NCBI GenBank assembly: GCA_034687125.1
Contig: JAQGBZ010000018.1
Span: 391,195-455,194, forward strand
Reading direction: 5' to 3'
From: Neelides folsomi
Lineage: Eukaryota; Arthropoda; Collembola; Neelipleona; Neelidae
DNA: 64,000 nt
Part shown: one piece after another, positions 41,101 to 53,347 of the stretch
Numbering within the stretch: the first letter of the stretch is position 1
How the letters are laid out: each line of letters starts with the position of its first letter
Program-made: the position numbers and the translations under genes
The notes under the pieces: generated by a model
The model's input: only the letters and a program-made list of their open reading frames with translations
Told to the model about the DNA's origin: nothing
Database searches by the model: none

Positions 41101-42576
41101 AATATAATTGAACCTCTTAAATTACTCCAATTTGAAATCAACTCCTGCTTTACGCATAATCTCATCCTTTCCATTAGTAAAATTACAAAACGTTTACTAA
41201 AAGGATATTCATTTCAAAACATTAAATTCAAGATAATATGTAACTGGAAAATAACATGCCTAGTTCACAATTAACTTAAATACATTTGTATAGTATAAAT
41301 GTTGTGAAATTGGTTAAAGAGATGAATGTGTGAAAGAAATTGAAATTAAGACTATTTTAAAGACCATTTTCCCACTTCACCATTAAGGTGGTAGTAACAT
41401 ATCGGTTGGAGAAAACAAGGTTGAAAGAGTTCCTCATTAAAAGATGTTGAGAGCTAAAGAGATTTTTGTATTCTCTTCCTTTTTGCTTTTCCTCAACACA
41501 CTCCAATTATTATCATAAGTCACGTTCAGAACTCTTGTGATGATGTTGGGTTGGCGGGGCGCTCTGGGAGCCTTTCAACTTCAGACTCACTCAAAAAAAA
41601 GCCTGTCTCGCAAATCGAAACTTAACTCAATTTGCGAGACCTTGCAAGATTAAAGGTTCGATTTGAGCTTCCTTTTTAACCTTTTGCCAACATTGCTTAC
41701 TCCCGTCTCTTACCCCATACTTATCGTAGTTATTATGTCATAATAACTACGATACGCGAACATAAGCTAAACGCTGGCGGAAATATGATAAGAAGGAATT
41801 TGATAGGAAACTGAATTTTTTACTCGGTCTTGTAAAATCTAATTCCGGGGGAATTTGTAGGATTTTTAAAGTGGAAATAAGGGAAATTAAATTACGAGAT
41901 TTCTAGCAGTAAATAAGTTTATCTCTTCATGCTGCTAATTTAGGTAAATACTATATATTGAGTCGGTTTATTTGAATTTCGATATGAACTTATGAGTTAG
42001 AAGTTAGAGGTCATAAATCATTATTAAATATTTCGGAACTTATACAATAATATGAAGATTGCGCGGGTATGAAAGGATTGAGACATTAAAAAGAAACTAA
42101 GTATTGTTAAAGCCATATAAGAGAAATAGTTTCAGTGATAAAGAAACGTTATTTAACCTTAAGGCATGCATCAAAGCAATAAATCCTTTCCCTCGTCGCT
42201 TTGAAGTTCAGAATGGCCAATCCTTCATCACTTTATGTTCTCCTAACTCAACCATTGCAAGGACACGAAAGAAAGCGTTGGGGTTGCAAGTTGCAACTTT
42301 TAGGCATAAAAGTTATATTGGTTTATAATGCCTTCATTACTTCCTTTTCCCACTTGGGATCATATATTTGGAGATTGTGAATTTACGTTGTAAATTGTGG
42401 ATTTCCAGTTTCATAATTCTTCTTGTGGTTTTGTAGGAGAGCACCCTGCAGCGATGCAGCATGGGAACAACGAAGGTAGCCGGGCCTTCATGAGTCTCCA
42501 TTTGCCAACTCTCATCGCCTACTACATCCTATCCAAAACGATGATCCTTATCAACAGTCACGTGAACGGAAGATGA
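32161..42576 (+). CDS. Dpr-like two-Ig-domain neuronal surface protein, 5' exon(s) missing
   Basis: Dpr proteins are neuronal surface receptors that bind DIP partners to specify synaptic pairing. Six exons are read: 32161-32315, 38955-39116, 39279-39327, 39791-39943, 40867-41004 and 42437-42576, all in consistent phase, giving 264 residues plus stop. Ig1 has cysteines in AYLYCRV and TYECQVS with the core tryptophan in VSWIRKRD, followed by the hallmark HILTVG and TYTSDQRF. Ig2 has SGSDINLTC, the core tryptophan in YIYWYHG and SGNYTCSPSN. The family motif VLNGEHPAAMQHG follows Ig2, and the C-terminus has a short hydrophobic run compatible with a GPI signal. The first exon enters with two bases of a split codon, so at least one upstream exon with the signal peptide is missing. 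Which Dpr paralogue this is cannot be settled. Confidence 0.93.
32316..38954 (+). other. 6.6-kb intron of the Dpr-like gene
   Basis: The intron runs from donor GTAAGTG to an acceptor ending GGAAG, the weakest acceptor in the gene with a poor pyrimidine tract. It interrupts Ig1 at RVRSLGDRA/VSWIRKRD in phase 0. An 89-codon frame at 36898-37167 encodes a Gly/Ser/His-rich stretch but has no splice support or recognised domain. I see nothing else coding. Confidence 0.7.
41605..41640. repeat. Inverted repeat, 11-bp arms
   Basis: GTCTCGCAAAT is followed after 14 bp by its complement ATTTGCGAGAC, inside the last intron of the Dpr-like gene. This could be a small hairpin. No coding or tRNA-like fold is apparent. 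Confidence 0.6.
41722..41754. repeat. Near-perfect 33-bp palindrome
   Basis: TATCGTAGTTATTATG is followed by a single T and then CATAATAACTACGATA, giving 16-bp arms without mismatch. It lies in the last intron of the Dpr-like gene, about 100 bp after the previous inverted repeat. Confidence 0.85.
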
Positions 42577-43331
42577 TCTTCCCTTCTCCATCTCCCTTCT
42601 AATGAGCGAGATTCCGATGAGGGAATCAATCAGTGAATTCCTTCTGGAAATTCCATCCTTCGAATGGACACGATCCTTCATTACCGATATTGCTTCTTCG
42701 TGTGCTCGAGACTTTCCCTTCCAATGTAGCTAAACTCGTTCTGATATACCTTTACTATTCATTCCAACGACTCACTCATCTTCAAAGTGCCAAAGCACAT
42801 TCAATACCTTTGCACAATTTATGATATAAATGTTTAATATATTATATATTAACTTGAGTTTAGGAATCAATGATGCGAAGAGCAAAGAAAATATTTTTCC
42901 TTTTATCCTCATGATTAATGATCTTCATCAATTTGAACAAAGCTGAAGAAAATTGCAAACGTAATATTTATTTATTATTCTATTTATTTATGTTGGTTGT
43001 TTGAAAGCAATGTAACTGATCAGTATCACTAAATATAATATATAGTTTCAATGTAAAGATAATTGTGAGCTTAAAATTCCACAATATATCTTGATGTGAA
43101 ATGAAAGCAGAATAACGGACAAAACCAACATTAATTTTTTGACATTTTCAAACAATTACTTTTCGGCATCATATTTATTTGATTAATGTAATATATAATT
43201 ATAGATTAGATAATATATCATACAATATTATGTTTTATTTAATGAAGATGAATAACAAACACTGTCGTTTATTTTATATTTTTAGAAAAATATTTAACAG
43301 GAAAGAATTCTAAAATTCGTAAATTCCTATT

Positions 43332-43370
43332 TGGGAAGATCTATTTATCATCTGATAATAAATCTTCCCA
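43332..43370. repeat. Imperfect hairpin downstream of the Dpr-like gene
   Basis: The outer arms TGGGAAGAT and ATCTTCCCA are exact complements and inner pairing continues with small bulges, leaving a short loop. An AATAAA lies in the right arm. It could be a 3'-end structure or chance. Confidence 0.5.
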
Positions 43371-44004
43371 TGTAATGTGCCTTACTCAACGCAAACCAAC
43401 TCATAAGAAAAATATTTAAAAGTTAATATGAAAGAATGAAAGAAAATATTAGAAGTTATCTTAGAATGTATGGAGTGAGGATGAAAAACAAATGAAGAGA
43501 ATGATGGAGAACAAATGCCTAATTTAATGATTGAACTTAACTACATTATTATGTGCAATAAAATTTCCAATTTTAGACTACCTTTTAAAAATATGTTATT
43601 ACAAATGTCTTACCAAAATTTAAAACTAACTCATAAATGATAAAATACCTTCTTAATAGAAGGCTTCAAAGAAAGCATTTGAACTGCATTTGAAAATAAT
43701 ATTATTATTTATAATTCAATTTGGAAATGCAGCTAAAATTATAATTGGGTAAATAAATTAAAGAATTTTTCAATTTAATTATTAATTTCTTGTACGAAAA
43801 GAATGAATGAGAAGAACCTCAATAATTTGTTGATGTACAAAAATACCCTATAATTAATGCTATAACGCTGGTAAGTATAATATACCGGAATATACCTAAG
43901 TATTATAATTAATTAGTCATATTCCTTCTTCCATAAAAATTTGCAAAGTGTAAAATAATTTGAATATCTAACCTAAATTGTAATAGATATAAGTGTTTAA
44001 TACA

Positions 44005-44049
44005 ATTAACATAAATACCACATAATTGTTATGTGGTATTTATGTTAAT
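44005..44049. repeat. Perfect 45-bp hairpin
   Basis: The 21-bp arms, ATTAACATAAATACCACATAA and its exact complement, are separated by three bases (TTG). The perfect pairing inside mutable AT-rich DNA suggests recent origin, for example a miniature foldback element. No target duplication is obvious. Confidence 0.85.
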
Positions 44050-47000
44050 AAATATGTAGCATACCTAAGTATTGAATGCTTATGATTTTCGTTATTAATT
44101 AAGTTGGTGCTTTACGTAATCGTCAAATACATGTGATAGGATTCATATTTCACACCATGTGAAAAATATTAGTTCGATTTTTGTAAAAGTCAAATGTACA
44201 AGTCATATATTGTATTAGATACAATTTTTAAAATGGCTTGAATACAAAAGATATAGCTGAAATCTTATCCTAAGATTTTATTATTATATCAGGTATTTTA
44301 CCAAATAACATTTTAATATTTAACATTAAATCATGTAAATATCTACTAATAAATATAGGAAATTGTATTGTAAGTTTCTTGTAAATAGAAATTAATATTA
44401 AGAATTTTAGGGAAAATGTGAAAGAAGCAAACAAAAGTTGTAGAGAATATGCAAATACAATTCAACTAATACTTAATATTTAAGTAAATGTTAACAATAA
44501 TATAAATTAGTAATATGTATGTTAGTTCTAATTTATTTTTTGTGATCAAATGATTTTATAAATATACACATTATTGTTACTTATTGTGTTAAGTCAACTT
44601 TATAATATCTAATTAATTATTGATAAATGTGTATAATTATATATAATTAATTAGTTTGTGAATAATAATTAATAAAATTCACTACTTACTTTAAGCTATA
44701 ATTATGATTATGATAGTCATTACATAAATAACATATTATACTAGTAGTTGATAATATACATGTATATTGAGATATTAATAGATATTATATCTAATAATAA
44801 TTGTATGCATAAAAAGATACGTATTGTACCCCAAAATATCTAAATATCAACATACCATTTTTAACTGATCATACATAAGAATTTAATGTACGCAACGTAC
44901 TTATTTAACGTAAAAGTATAAAAATATCCCATTCACTTTTTATTGAAATCAAATCAAAAAAGGAGTATGTATTATATTATGTATTATAAAAATGCGTTGA
45001 ATAATTTTAGTAATCGAATATTTACTAACAATAAATGAAAGATGAAATTTTGTTTTTTTAATCAAAATTGATTATAATACTTGTATAATTTACTAAATGA
45101 ATTTCATTATCTAATAAAACAATGTAGCCAACATGTGATTAATGGGTAGGGTATTATCCAATTTAATTCATTGTCAATACGTATTAGACAAAATTAGACT
45201 AGTATAAATATTATGTATTTATTATATTATGTAATATATCTTAACTATCTAATTTTAGGTAATACATTAGAATATTTAATTTAATGTTAAAAAAATTATC
45301 GTTCATGACATAAAACTTAAACTTTGTTGTAATAATCATTATTTCGATTTTCTCTTGCTTTCACCATTCAAATCACGTGTAAATAATGAATAAATCGTAA
45401 ATATTCTATATTACATACTTAATATGTAAGCATATTATAAGTGACTCATTGTTATTAGTTTAACCCCCAAATCAATAAATTACTCAAATATGTACATATT
45501 ATATGATACTTGTAACAGTAACAAAGGATGTATGCATTAATTTTAATAGAAATCCTAAAGGTATACAATATACATAATTATTTATTGTAACTCGATGTGT
45601 GAAATAAAGTAAAAATTCTACAAGCCATGACGTTTCATTTATGGATAGCTTTTTGAATACTCTCAGGCCATTTAGAATTTGGAAGGAAAAGTTGGAATCC
45701 CATTCGGTGGCTCTTTTTGGCTGAAATCTCAATTTTTGTCAAAAAAATTTCATTTAGGTGGCTCAAAGTTGGGCAGCACAGCGGGAAACTGGGACAAATA
45801 TCGCAAAAGAATCTGGGCAAAGATGATTGATTCGCTGTCGTCAAAATTTGCAATAACCACGGCGTTCTCCTCCGGGCTAATACATAGTTTCGAGGTCTGG
45901 AGAATGCTGGCGTGGTTCCTCAACCGTTTCGAAGGGCCAAAGGAGATTTTAATACATCCCTCTCCCCATTTTCCCGCCTCGAGTAAAGAATTACATAGAA
46001 CTACGAACGATATGATCTTATTGAATATTCAAAGTTTGAAATATTCAATATAATGTTAATAATGAAACATGGAATAAGTTGGGAATCTTCAAAAACGCAC
46101 ACATTTTTACCTTTTAACCAAAAAACCTTTAAGAGCTCATTTTAATTTGAGAATTCGCTTCTAAAAATAAAGGTCTTGGAATTCAGAGAGGTTTTTATTA
46201 AATTTTAATACAAGAGAATGCAAAAAATATTCTCATGCTTCAAGACACAAAGAATTCATTTGAAAGTTGAAACTTTTGGAAATATTTGGTTATGTTCATG
46301 ACATGCTAACACCCACTATATTTTATTATATGAGAATGATTTATGCAATAATTAACACGTTGTTCAATTGAATGACTTCTCTACAAACACCATTTGCTAT
46401 ATTCTAATTTGCTAATATTATATAGGTAGGTATGCAAGTATTCTTTTGAAACTAATTAACGATTTCATCTAGTTTGTTATATGCAAGTATTGTATACATT
46501 TTAACCTAAATTACGCTTGGTTAACTTTATTCCAACTTTGGATGAATATTAATAATTTATAATTAATCAGCGATTATGAATTGATAGTCATAATTAAAAA
46601 CCAATTCTTTGAATTATGGCGTCTTATTTTACGCTAGGTATCAAAACCTTGCGTTATCTAATTATATAAAATACCGAAAACAAATAACATTTTACTTGTG
46701 ACACAACTGTCAATTGGCTTCTCTATAAAGCAACAAAAAGATTTGAATAATCATATATTCCAATAACTCATTTTATAGTTGTTCTATGCAAGAACTATAC
46801 TCGAATGAATCCTTTGAGCCCGAAACATATTATAGGAACAAATGTTAATGATATCTACTACATATGTAGGGTGGAAGAGCGTCAGACTGAAAGGTGTGGA
46901 ATAAAGGGTGAAAAATATGAGAGTCGAGAATTCTCCGATCTAGTCATGAAATGTGGAATCGAATTCCTGGCCCTCTGCCAAAGCCAAAAGCACATAGTTC

Positions 47001-47495
47001 ATGAACAGAGTCGTCCTTACACACTCGCATGTGGAATATTAGTTATTATAAGTTATAATCTAAGCTCATACACTTACTCATTTACATACATACCTACTTG
47101 TAATATTTACGTATAAATATATTTATAAAAAATTAATATTTTCTCATTTATACCATTTCTTCATACTTTTATACAAGACGCATCACTTTACAAAATATTC
47201 TTCCATTTGCACTTCCTGTTGAAATATTTCAAACATACCTATCGGATATGTGCATTATACTACATACCCAGTATGGTTGGAATATGGAACCACAATTCAC
47301 TAATGCCATAAGAAAGAATATTTCAATTATTTTTCTCTTATTGGAAATTACTTAAAACAAAGGCATGCAATAAATGTAGCAAACATTCGTTATGTACATC
47401 ACATTTTATACATTATAAAGAGCTATGTAACAAGTAAACACATGTGATAGATTGCAAGGTCAAATGTTTAAACTCCTGGTCAGTGTGATATATTC

Positions 47496-49204
47496 ATGGC
47501 AAAAGAGATGATTGAAAGAGAAATCCTTCATTGGAATTACCGAAATTTGCAAATATTACCCGAAGAAACTTATTCGTATGGAAAAGCGGTGAGAGAACTT
47601 TATCTCAAAAGGAACTGCATTTTGAAACTGGTAAAATTATATTACTATAATTGACCCAAAGAGTAATGCTATAAAAAATAATATAAGTAATACTAGTAAT
47701 AAGTATACCTAATGAATTTGTTCATGTGATGAACGCTTATCTGCATTCCACAGCCAGGAGGAATAAAAAAATTGGAGAATTTAACCAAGCTCTTCCTAAA
47801 TGGAAATCTCCTCTCAACCCTCCCTTCAGATTTCGGAGAATTGAAAACACTTCGCGTTTTAGATTTGAGTCTTAACAGACTCGAATTTCTTCCATCGACA
47901 ATTGGATTCTTAAGTCAACTTGAAGAACTCGTTCTCACTCAAAATCAAATAACTCTTCTCCCCAAAGGTTAGATTTTTCACGCTCTCATTCTACCTCTTT
48001 TTTAGTGTATTTGTAGGAATTTGTAAAATAAATTGGCATATAACGCCTACAATTTTTTCTGGTCTTAAATAACATCTGTTTTTATAAGCAAAAGAACTAA
48101 TAAAGTTTAATTAAAAAGTTAAATATTTTTAACACGACAATAATAGTAATTTAACATTGCACTTGTGCAAATAGAGCAAATAAAAATTATTTTTACATTT
48201 TTAGAATTTAATTAAGTATTATTGAGTATTTTAAAAAATCACTAATGATGAATTTCTTAAGCAGAACTCCGGAACCTGAAAAGACTAAAATATCTAGAAG
48301 CTTCAGACAATCGTTTGAATCATATTGAAGAAGAAGTCATTGAAGGTTTTGAATGTCTTGAAGAACTTGGAGTGGATTTGAACCCTTTGAAGTTTCTTCC
48401 AAGAAACTTACACCTTCTTAAGAACCTCAAGTCCCTCTCTGCCTGTAAATGCGATCTCCACTTCCTTCCCGCTATCCCTTTCGGAACTCAGACATCATCA
48501 GTGGAAAATCCTTCACAACTAACTTTTCGCTTCGACGGGAACATGAACCTTTCATATGTTCCTCTCTGGATCTTTTTAAATCCTTCTTTTGAAACTTTTG
48601 GGTAAGACCAAGTAAGATTAAAAATTGAAATTTCACTTATTTAATCAACATAAAGAAATATCGAATACCTCATGAATTAATAAATTCACATTTTTCCAGA
48701 ATTAAACCAAAGGTGGAAAACCTATCAATTAAGACTGAAGACAAAGCAGAGGAATTCCCTTATATTTTTGTCGAGTTGACAAAAAATCATTACAAATTAT
48801 GGTTTGATGATTTGAGAAATACGAAATGCAAGTCAATATCTCTACTGGAGCTCAATTTAAGAGCATTATATGCTCAGAAATGTTCTTTATTATTTAAAGG
48901 CGATGAACCCGAAGTTCCCAAAAATTTATTGAAGATTCTCCAGAAAGGCCCTTTGGCTCTTTGTCATTCGTGTGAAAAAGGGATGTTTACGGAAACCTAC
49001 ATTCTCCTCTTCACACTCCCACATATCTCAAGAGATGAAAGGAGAGACGGAAACGAATACTATGATTTAGAGACCTTGGGATATGCACGACTAGATGGGA
49101 TTTCTTTTGGTGTGGCCTATTTTTGCTCATCTCGATGTTTTGATAAAGAAAAGGAAAAGGAAAACCTGAAATATATATTTCATAATTTTATAAAGTATCG
49201 CTAG
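47496..49204 (+). CDS. Leucine-rich-repeat protein with C-terminal cysteine module
   Basis: Four exons (47496-47630, 47754-47967, 48265-48601, 48700-49204) join in frame to 396 residues. Residues from about 45 to 220 form six or more repeats of the LxxLxLxxNxLxxLPxxxxxLxx type, for example LRVLDLSLNRLEFLP and LEELVLTQNQITLLP. There is no signal peptide or membrane segment, so the protein should be intracellular. The C-terminal 165 residues hold CHSC (317-320) and CSSRC (371-375), which could form a zinc-binding fold. That layout resembles small cytosolic LRR proteins of the LRRC28/LRRC58 kind, but this comparison is from memory and the exact orthologue is unproven. The start is the first ATG of an exon ending in a good donor. 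The third exon has a tandem AAGCAG acceptor (see findings). The function is unknown beyond likely protein binding. Confidence 0.88.
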
Positions 49205-49744
49205 ATATTGAAATTTGGATATGGACAACCTTAAAAAATCTTTGCATAACTGTCAAGATTTTCCTCACTACTTTCAGGTTAATAATCAAGATTAAGATTA
49301 AATTGTCAGTAATATGTTATTTTTAGGAAAGGTACTTATAATATTGTATATTAAAAATATGTTGTATTACATACGCCTAAATATGGTAAAGTCATTGTAA
49401 TAAAGGATTTATCCACAAAGCACTATGCACATGTATTTTCATAGGTTAAATGCACACCATGCACAGAAGCACAGTATTCATTTCTCTTCTCTTAAGCTCC
49501 TCGGCTCGCTCTCCACAAGGAGAAAGGTCCATTTCTCAAAACTTGTTTCTGGAGCTATCTGTCCAGAACCGCATATGCTACATTCCAGAACTTTTTTATA
49601 TTAACACTATTGATGGTGCACAATCTAAAAATTAAAAGTTTAATACTTTAATTAAAGTAAAAACCCTTTGAGTTTGTCCAAAGCAATATTACACCTTTAA
49701 AATAAACTTTAAGATATTCCCAGAAGCATATCTGAATTTCTAAA
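49205..49744. other. Intergenic spacer between the LRR and P5CR genes
   Basis: The 540-bp spacer must contain the LRR 3' end and the P5CR promoter. A 61-codon frame at 49450-49635 has no recognisable features. No TATA box is clear. Confidence 0.6.
49399..49404 (+). terminator. Candidate poly(A) signal of the LRR gene
   Basis: A canonical AATAAA lies 195 bp after the LRR stop codon and before the next gene. Confidence 0.4.
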
Positions 49745-51095
49745 ATGGAAGGACTACTGAAAAATGAAGAAATCTTGGGAATTATTGGAGGAGGCAATAT
49801 GGCAAGATCAATGACAATCCCTTTGATTGAAAAAGGTAAAGTGAAAATTATAAAATACTACACCACACCTCATAAAAATACAGTATGAATAATATTGTTG
49901 AATTTTGTATAATTCAAAAATAATAGCCGGCTGGTTATTCTGAAATCGAGTACTTGTAAATGTAATATACTTTTATAGAAAAATGAATAATAATTTAAAT
50001 TAATTTTTTCAGGTATATTGCCAGCATCTAAAATTATTGTAAGTGCCAATACATCAAAGACGCTTGAGATTTGGAATAAACTCGGATGTAAAACAACTCT
50101 TTCAAATGGTGACACATCAATATTTTTTGAATATTTAATATTCGATGATCTTCATTGGCTAATAATTATACCTTTTTTGATTTTTAGAGGAAATTTTGAA
50201 GACATGCCATTATGTGATATGGGCTGTGAAGCCCCAAATATTTCCAGACTTATGCAAGACTTTTTCTAAACCGAAAGAATCTCGAAAAAATACTCTACAA
50301 ATCTCGATTATGGCAGGGACAAAGGTCGAAGAATTCAGAAAGCGATTGGAGTGTTGGTACGAACCTTCCACTTATGGAGCTGCATTTGTAATGCCAAGTT
50401 TAGGCCTTCAAGTATCATGTGGTTCAACAGGTTTAAATTTTTAATAATTAACACACTTAACAAATCTAATTGTTTGATAAATGTGATTTCCCTATCAAAT
50501 ACTGTAATACCGATATTCCGATTTTTAAACCATATTCTAATGTCAAATTTTATTTCAGTTTTCGCGTTAGACGAATTAAAAGGACTTGAACAAGAGCAAC
50601 GGGATTTCATTTCAGGTTTCTTCAGTCAAACAGGGTTATGTCTCGAGGTTCCCGAAAATCTTATAAATGCATATGCTGGTGTCGCTGGATGCGGTCTCGG
50701 CTTTGTAAGATTTATATTTGAATACGAATAGGTTTATTATATTTATTGAAATATATCTGTAGTACATGTGATATAAATATTTGTTACATAAAATTAACAT
50801 TTTAAAATATTTGTAGATGTGTGTCGTCCTTGAAGCAATGTCAGACGGAGCTGTAAAAATGGGAGTTCCGAGAGCATCGAGCTACCAATTCGCTGCGCAG
50901 ACAATGAAAGCTGCTGGTGAATTTATTTTACAAGAGGGTCAACATCCTGGCGTAATTAAAGACAATATTTGTTCTCCGGGTGGAACAACGATTGCTGGTA
51001 TTTCGGAATTGGAAAGGCATGGAGTTCGTTTTGGAATAATTGCTGCAATTGAAGCTTGCACTAAAAGAGCAGAAGAGTTAAATAAATTAAAATGA
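49745..51095 (+). CDS. Pyrroline-5-carboxylate reductase, divergent
   Basis: P5CR reduces pyrroline-5-carboxylate to proline with NAD(P)H. Five exons (49745-49835, 50013-50108, 50188-50430, 50559-50704, 50817-51095) join in frame to 284 residues, normal for the family. The N-terminus has the Rossmann motif GIIGGGNMA (12-20) with no targeting peptide before it, so the enzyme is probably cytosolic, like the animal PYCR3 type. WAVKP (74-78) matches the conserved AVKP after the fourth strand. The C-terminal helical domain carries the family signature around DNICSPGGTTIAGISELE (241-258). Two conserved loops deviate: the usual MTNTP region reads MPSLG, and the usual SGSGPA reads AGCGLG (186-191). 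The fold is clear, but full activity is less certain. Confidence 0.92.
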
Positions 51096-53347
51096 TACTC
51101 AAGCAGTACATATACATAAATGTTAACAAAACAATAATTAACATTTTTAATAATCTTGGTTTGGATTTTATCATGACTTATATGTATTTGTAATACATTT
51201 ATTATGGTTATATTGTAGTTATATTTATAATGTAATTCTATTAACATTTATAGCAAATCGTAAGTTAAAATTTTCATTGTTGAGAAGCACAGACATGACA
51301 TGAGTAAATAATATTTACTTTAACTAGGTAATATAAAAGTAATAGTATGTACCTATCAATAATAATATGAATGTTTAACAAATTTGCGTTCATTCATCCC
51401 TGCAATAAAATGAGCAATGAAAAATTTTCTAATGAGTTCATCGATTTCATATCATTATTATTATATTAATATCATAATAATTAAAAGGCTTATACAATTT
51501 TCTTCCTCCCTCCCTGTTCACATCATCATCATGATTACATATTATTTAACTGTGTGGCATACTTTTCTATGAATATTGGGAAGAAAAACTCTGCTTACAA
51601 GTACATAAATATTATAACTCAATGGCTGACAATTTAAAAACATGATGCATAAATGATCAAATAAAAGCCACCTTTCAAAAAGCGTTCACATTTAACTAAT
51701 TGTAAGTAAATAAATAAAAATATTTCATTACTTGAGCTAACTTTTGAGCATATAGCCAGGTGTGTGGAAAAGTTGAGCGTAATTCCATACGGAGAAAATC
51801 TGATTTATCTCTGTCTAAAAATTGCGAAGCAATTCTCATACTACGATACGAATAAGAAAATGAGAAAATCTTGAGATTTGAGATTTTTAATTATCTTTGT
51901 AATTTATCGAAATATCGATTTACGCTATTTGAGCCCTTGATTGGAAGAGAAGGATTCGAGAAATTGTTTATTTTATTTAAAATGTTTTTTTTAAATCCTA
52001 TGCTAATGCATGTAAATTTTCACGTTGGTAACTCATTTTAATAAATTTTCAAGATCCTAATCCTTCTCTTCCAATAAACAGCTCAATTATCTATCGAAGA
52101 ATCTATTAGTTTATTAACGAATATTCATTAGTATTAACCTCGTAAGAATAAGCAGCAACATTTTTAGTCTAGATTAAAAACAAAATATAGACAAGTTAAA
52201 CTTTACGACTTGTGTTTCATTTACTTTTATGTTTGTTTTTAACTTTTTATATGCCTTAAATACATTTTAATTCGATTACATCTTTAGGTAAATCTATTGA
52301 ATGATTTTTATACTTTTATGCGTAAACGAAGATTCCGAGATTGAAGATTATTTATATTTCAACTAAAGATTACTTGAAAGGTGAGCCCAAATTACATACA
52401 CTATCAATTTATTACTTTATTTATTTATTCGCTTTTGCAAGAACCTCCAAATAAGTATCATATTTCTCGAGACATACGTGATAGTTAGGGTTAGTTATAT
52501 ATTATAGATATTATTATATATTAAACATACATATATTATATTACCAAAAGGTCATATTATTGACGCACATTGAATATACATTTAAGTATGTCATTACTTT
52601 TATGAGGCACACACGTCAAAACAAAGGTTTAGGTCCAGGTCCTACTATGGTACATGTGGAATCCTTTTAAGTTGCTACTTATTATATTGCCATTTAATGA
52701 AAACTGAGCTATATAAATAATATAATCGATATAGCTTTCTTACGTGATTCGTTGAATGTCCTATGCTTTCGACATCATAAACACTATTCATTGAACGAGT
52801 TTCGTTTAACATTTTTTTCATGTTACTCGATCAAAAAATGAGTCGTTTCGTTACATCAAAGCTGGAGAAAAAGCTCTGCCTTCACCATTAACTTACAAAC
52901 GCATAAGCAATTTAATAAAAAGGGTAATTTATATTCTTTTAATACGTAGACCGCAAGTGACGTATTTGTCACTAGCATTATTTTGGGCATTGTGCACGAT
53001 AAGATTGATACTCGCCGTCACGATCCCCTCACTCCGATCCTTGACTTCTTAAAAGTTAAAGCTCAATTAGGAAAAATTGAAAGATTCGCGCATTTTCATT
53101 TTTCCTAACCCATTTAATTCTAAAAAGGCAAAATACATACACACACGAGTACAATTTATTGACGTGTTAATATCACATTACTTATATATTGAAACGCATT
53201 TACCAAATAATTAAATTAAATACACGTGGAGAAATATCAAAGCAAAGGTAATTCTCACTATTCGACTCGTTCAATAAGTAAACAGTTCAATCTTAACCTT
53301 TATATTGGAAATGATTGATATTTCAGGAATCTTGGGTATTGAGAAAA
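51096..53347. other. Intergenic region between P5CR and PNGase genes
   Basis: This 2.2-kb AT-rich stretch contains one long inverted repeat (51931-52084) and, at its right end, the probable non-coding first exon of the PNGase gene, ending at 53247 before GTAATT. I see no other gene. Confidence 0.6.
51931..52084. repeat. 154-bp inverted-repeat element, 26-bp arms
   Basis: The left arm (51931-51956) contains ATTGGAAGAGAAGGATT, and the right arm (52059-52084) contains its exact 17-bp complement. Pairing extends outward to 26 bp with three mismatches. The interior is about 100 bp of AT-rich, non-coding DNA. The layout resembles a miniature inverted-repeat element, but no clear target duplication is seen. 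Confidence 0.65.

Larger units (their letters stand above)
42577..47495. other. AT-rich intergenic region between the Dpr-like and LRR genes
   Basis: The first part should be the Dpr 3' untranslated region. Bases 43,000-45,500 are extremely AT-rich and carry two hairpins (listed separately). Frames at 45679-46053 (124 codons) and 46805-47116 (103 codons) lack recognisable domains, and I found no exon series to join them to. They are not supported as genes. Confidence 0.6.

Noticed and set aside
45679-46053. 124-codon open frame between the Dpr-like and LRR genes
   Set aside because: No recognisable domain and no consistent splice partners. Overlapping frames on the minus strand are equally long.
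46805-47116. 103-codon open frame upstream of the LRR gene
   Set aside because: No domain, and the hydrophobic end comes from AT-rich DNA. It probably lies in the LRR upstream region.
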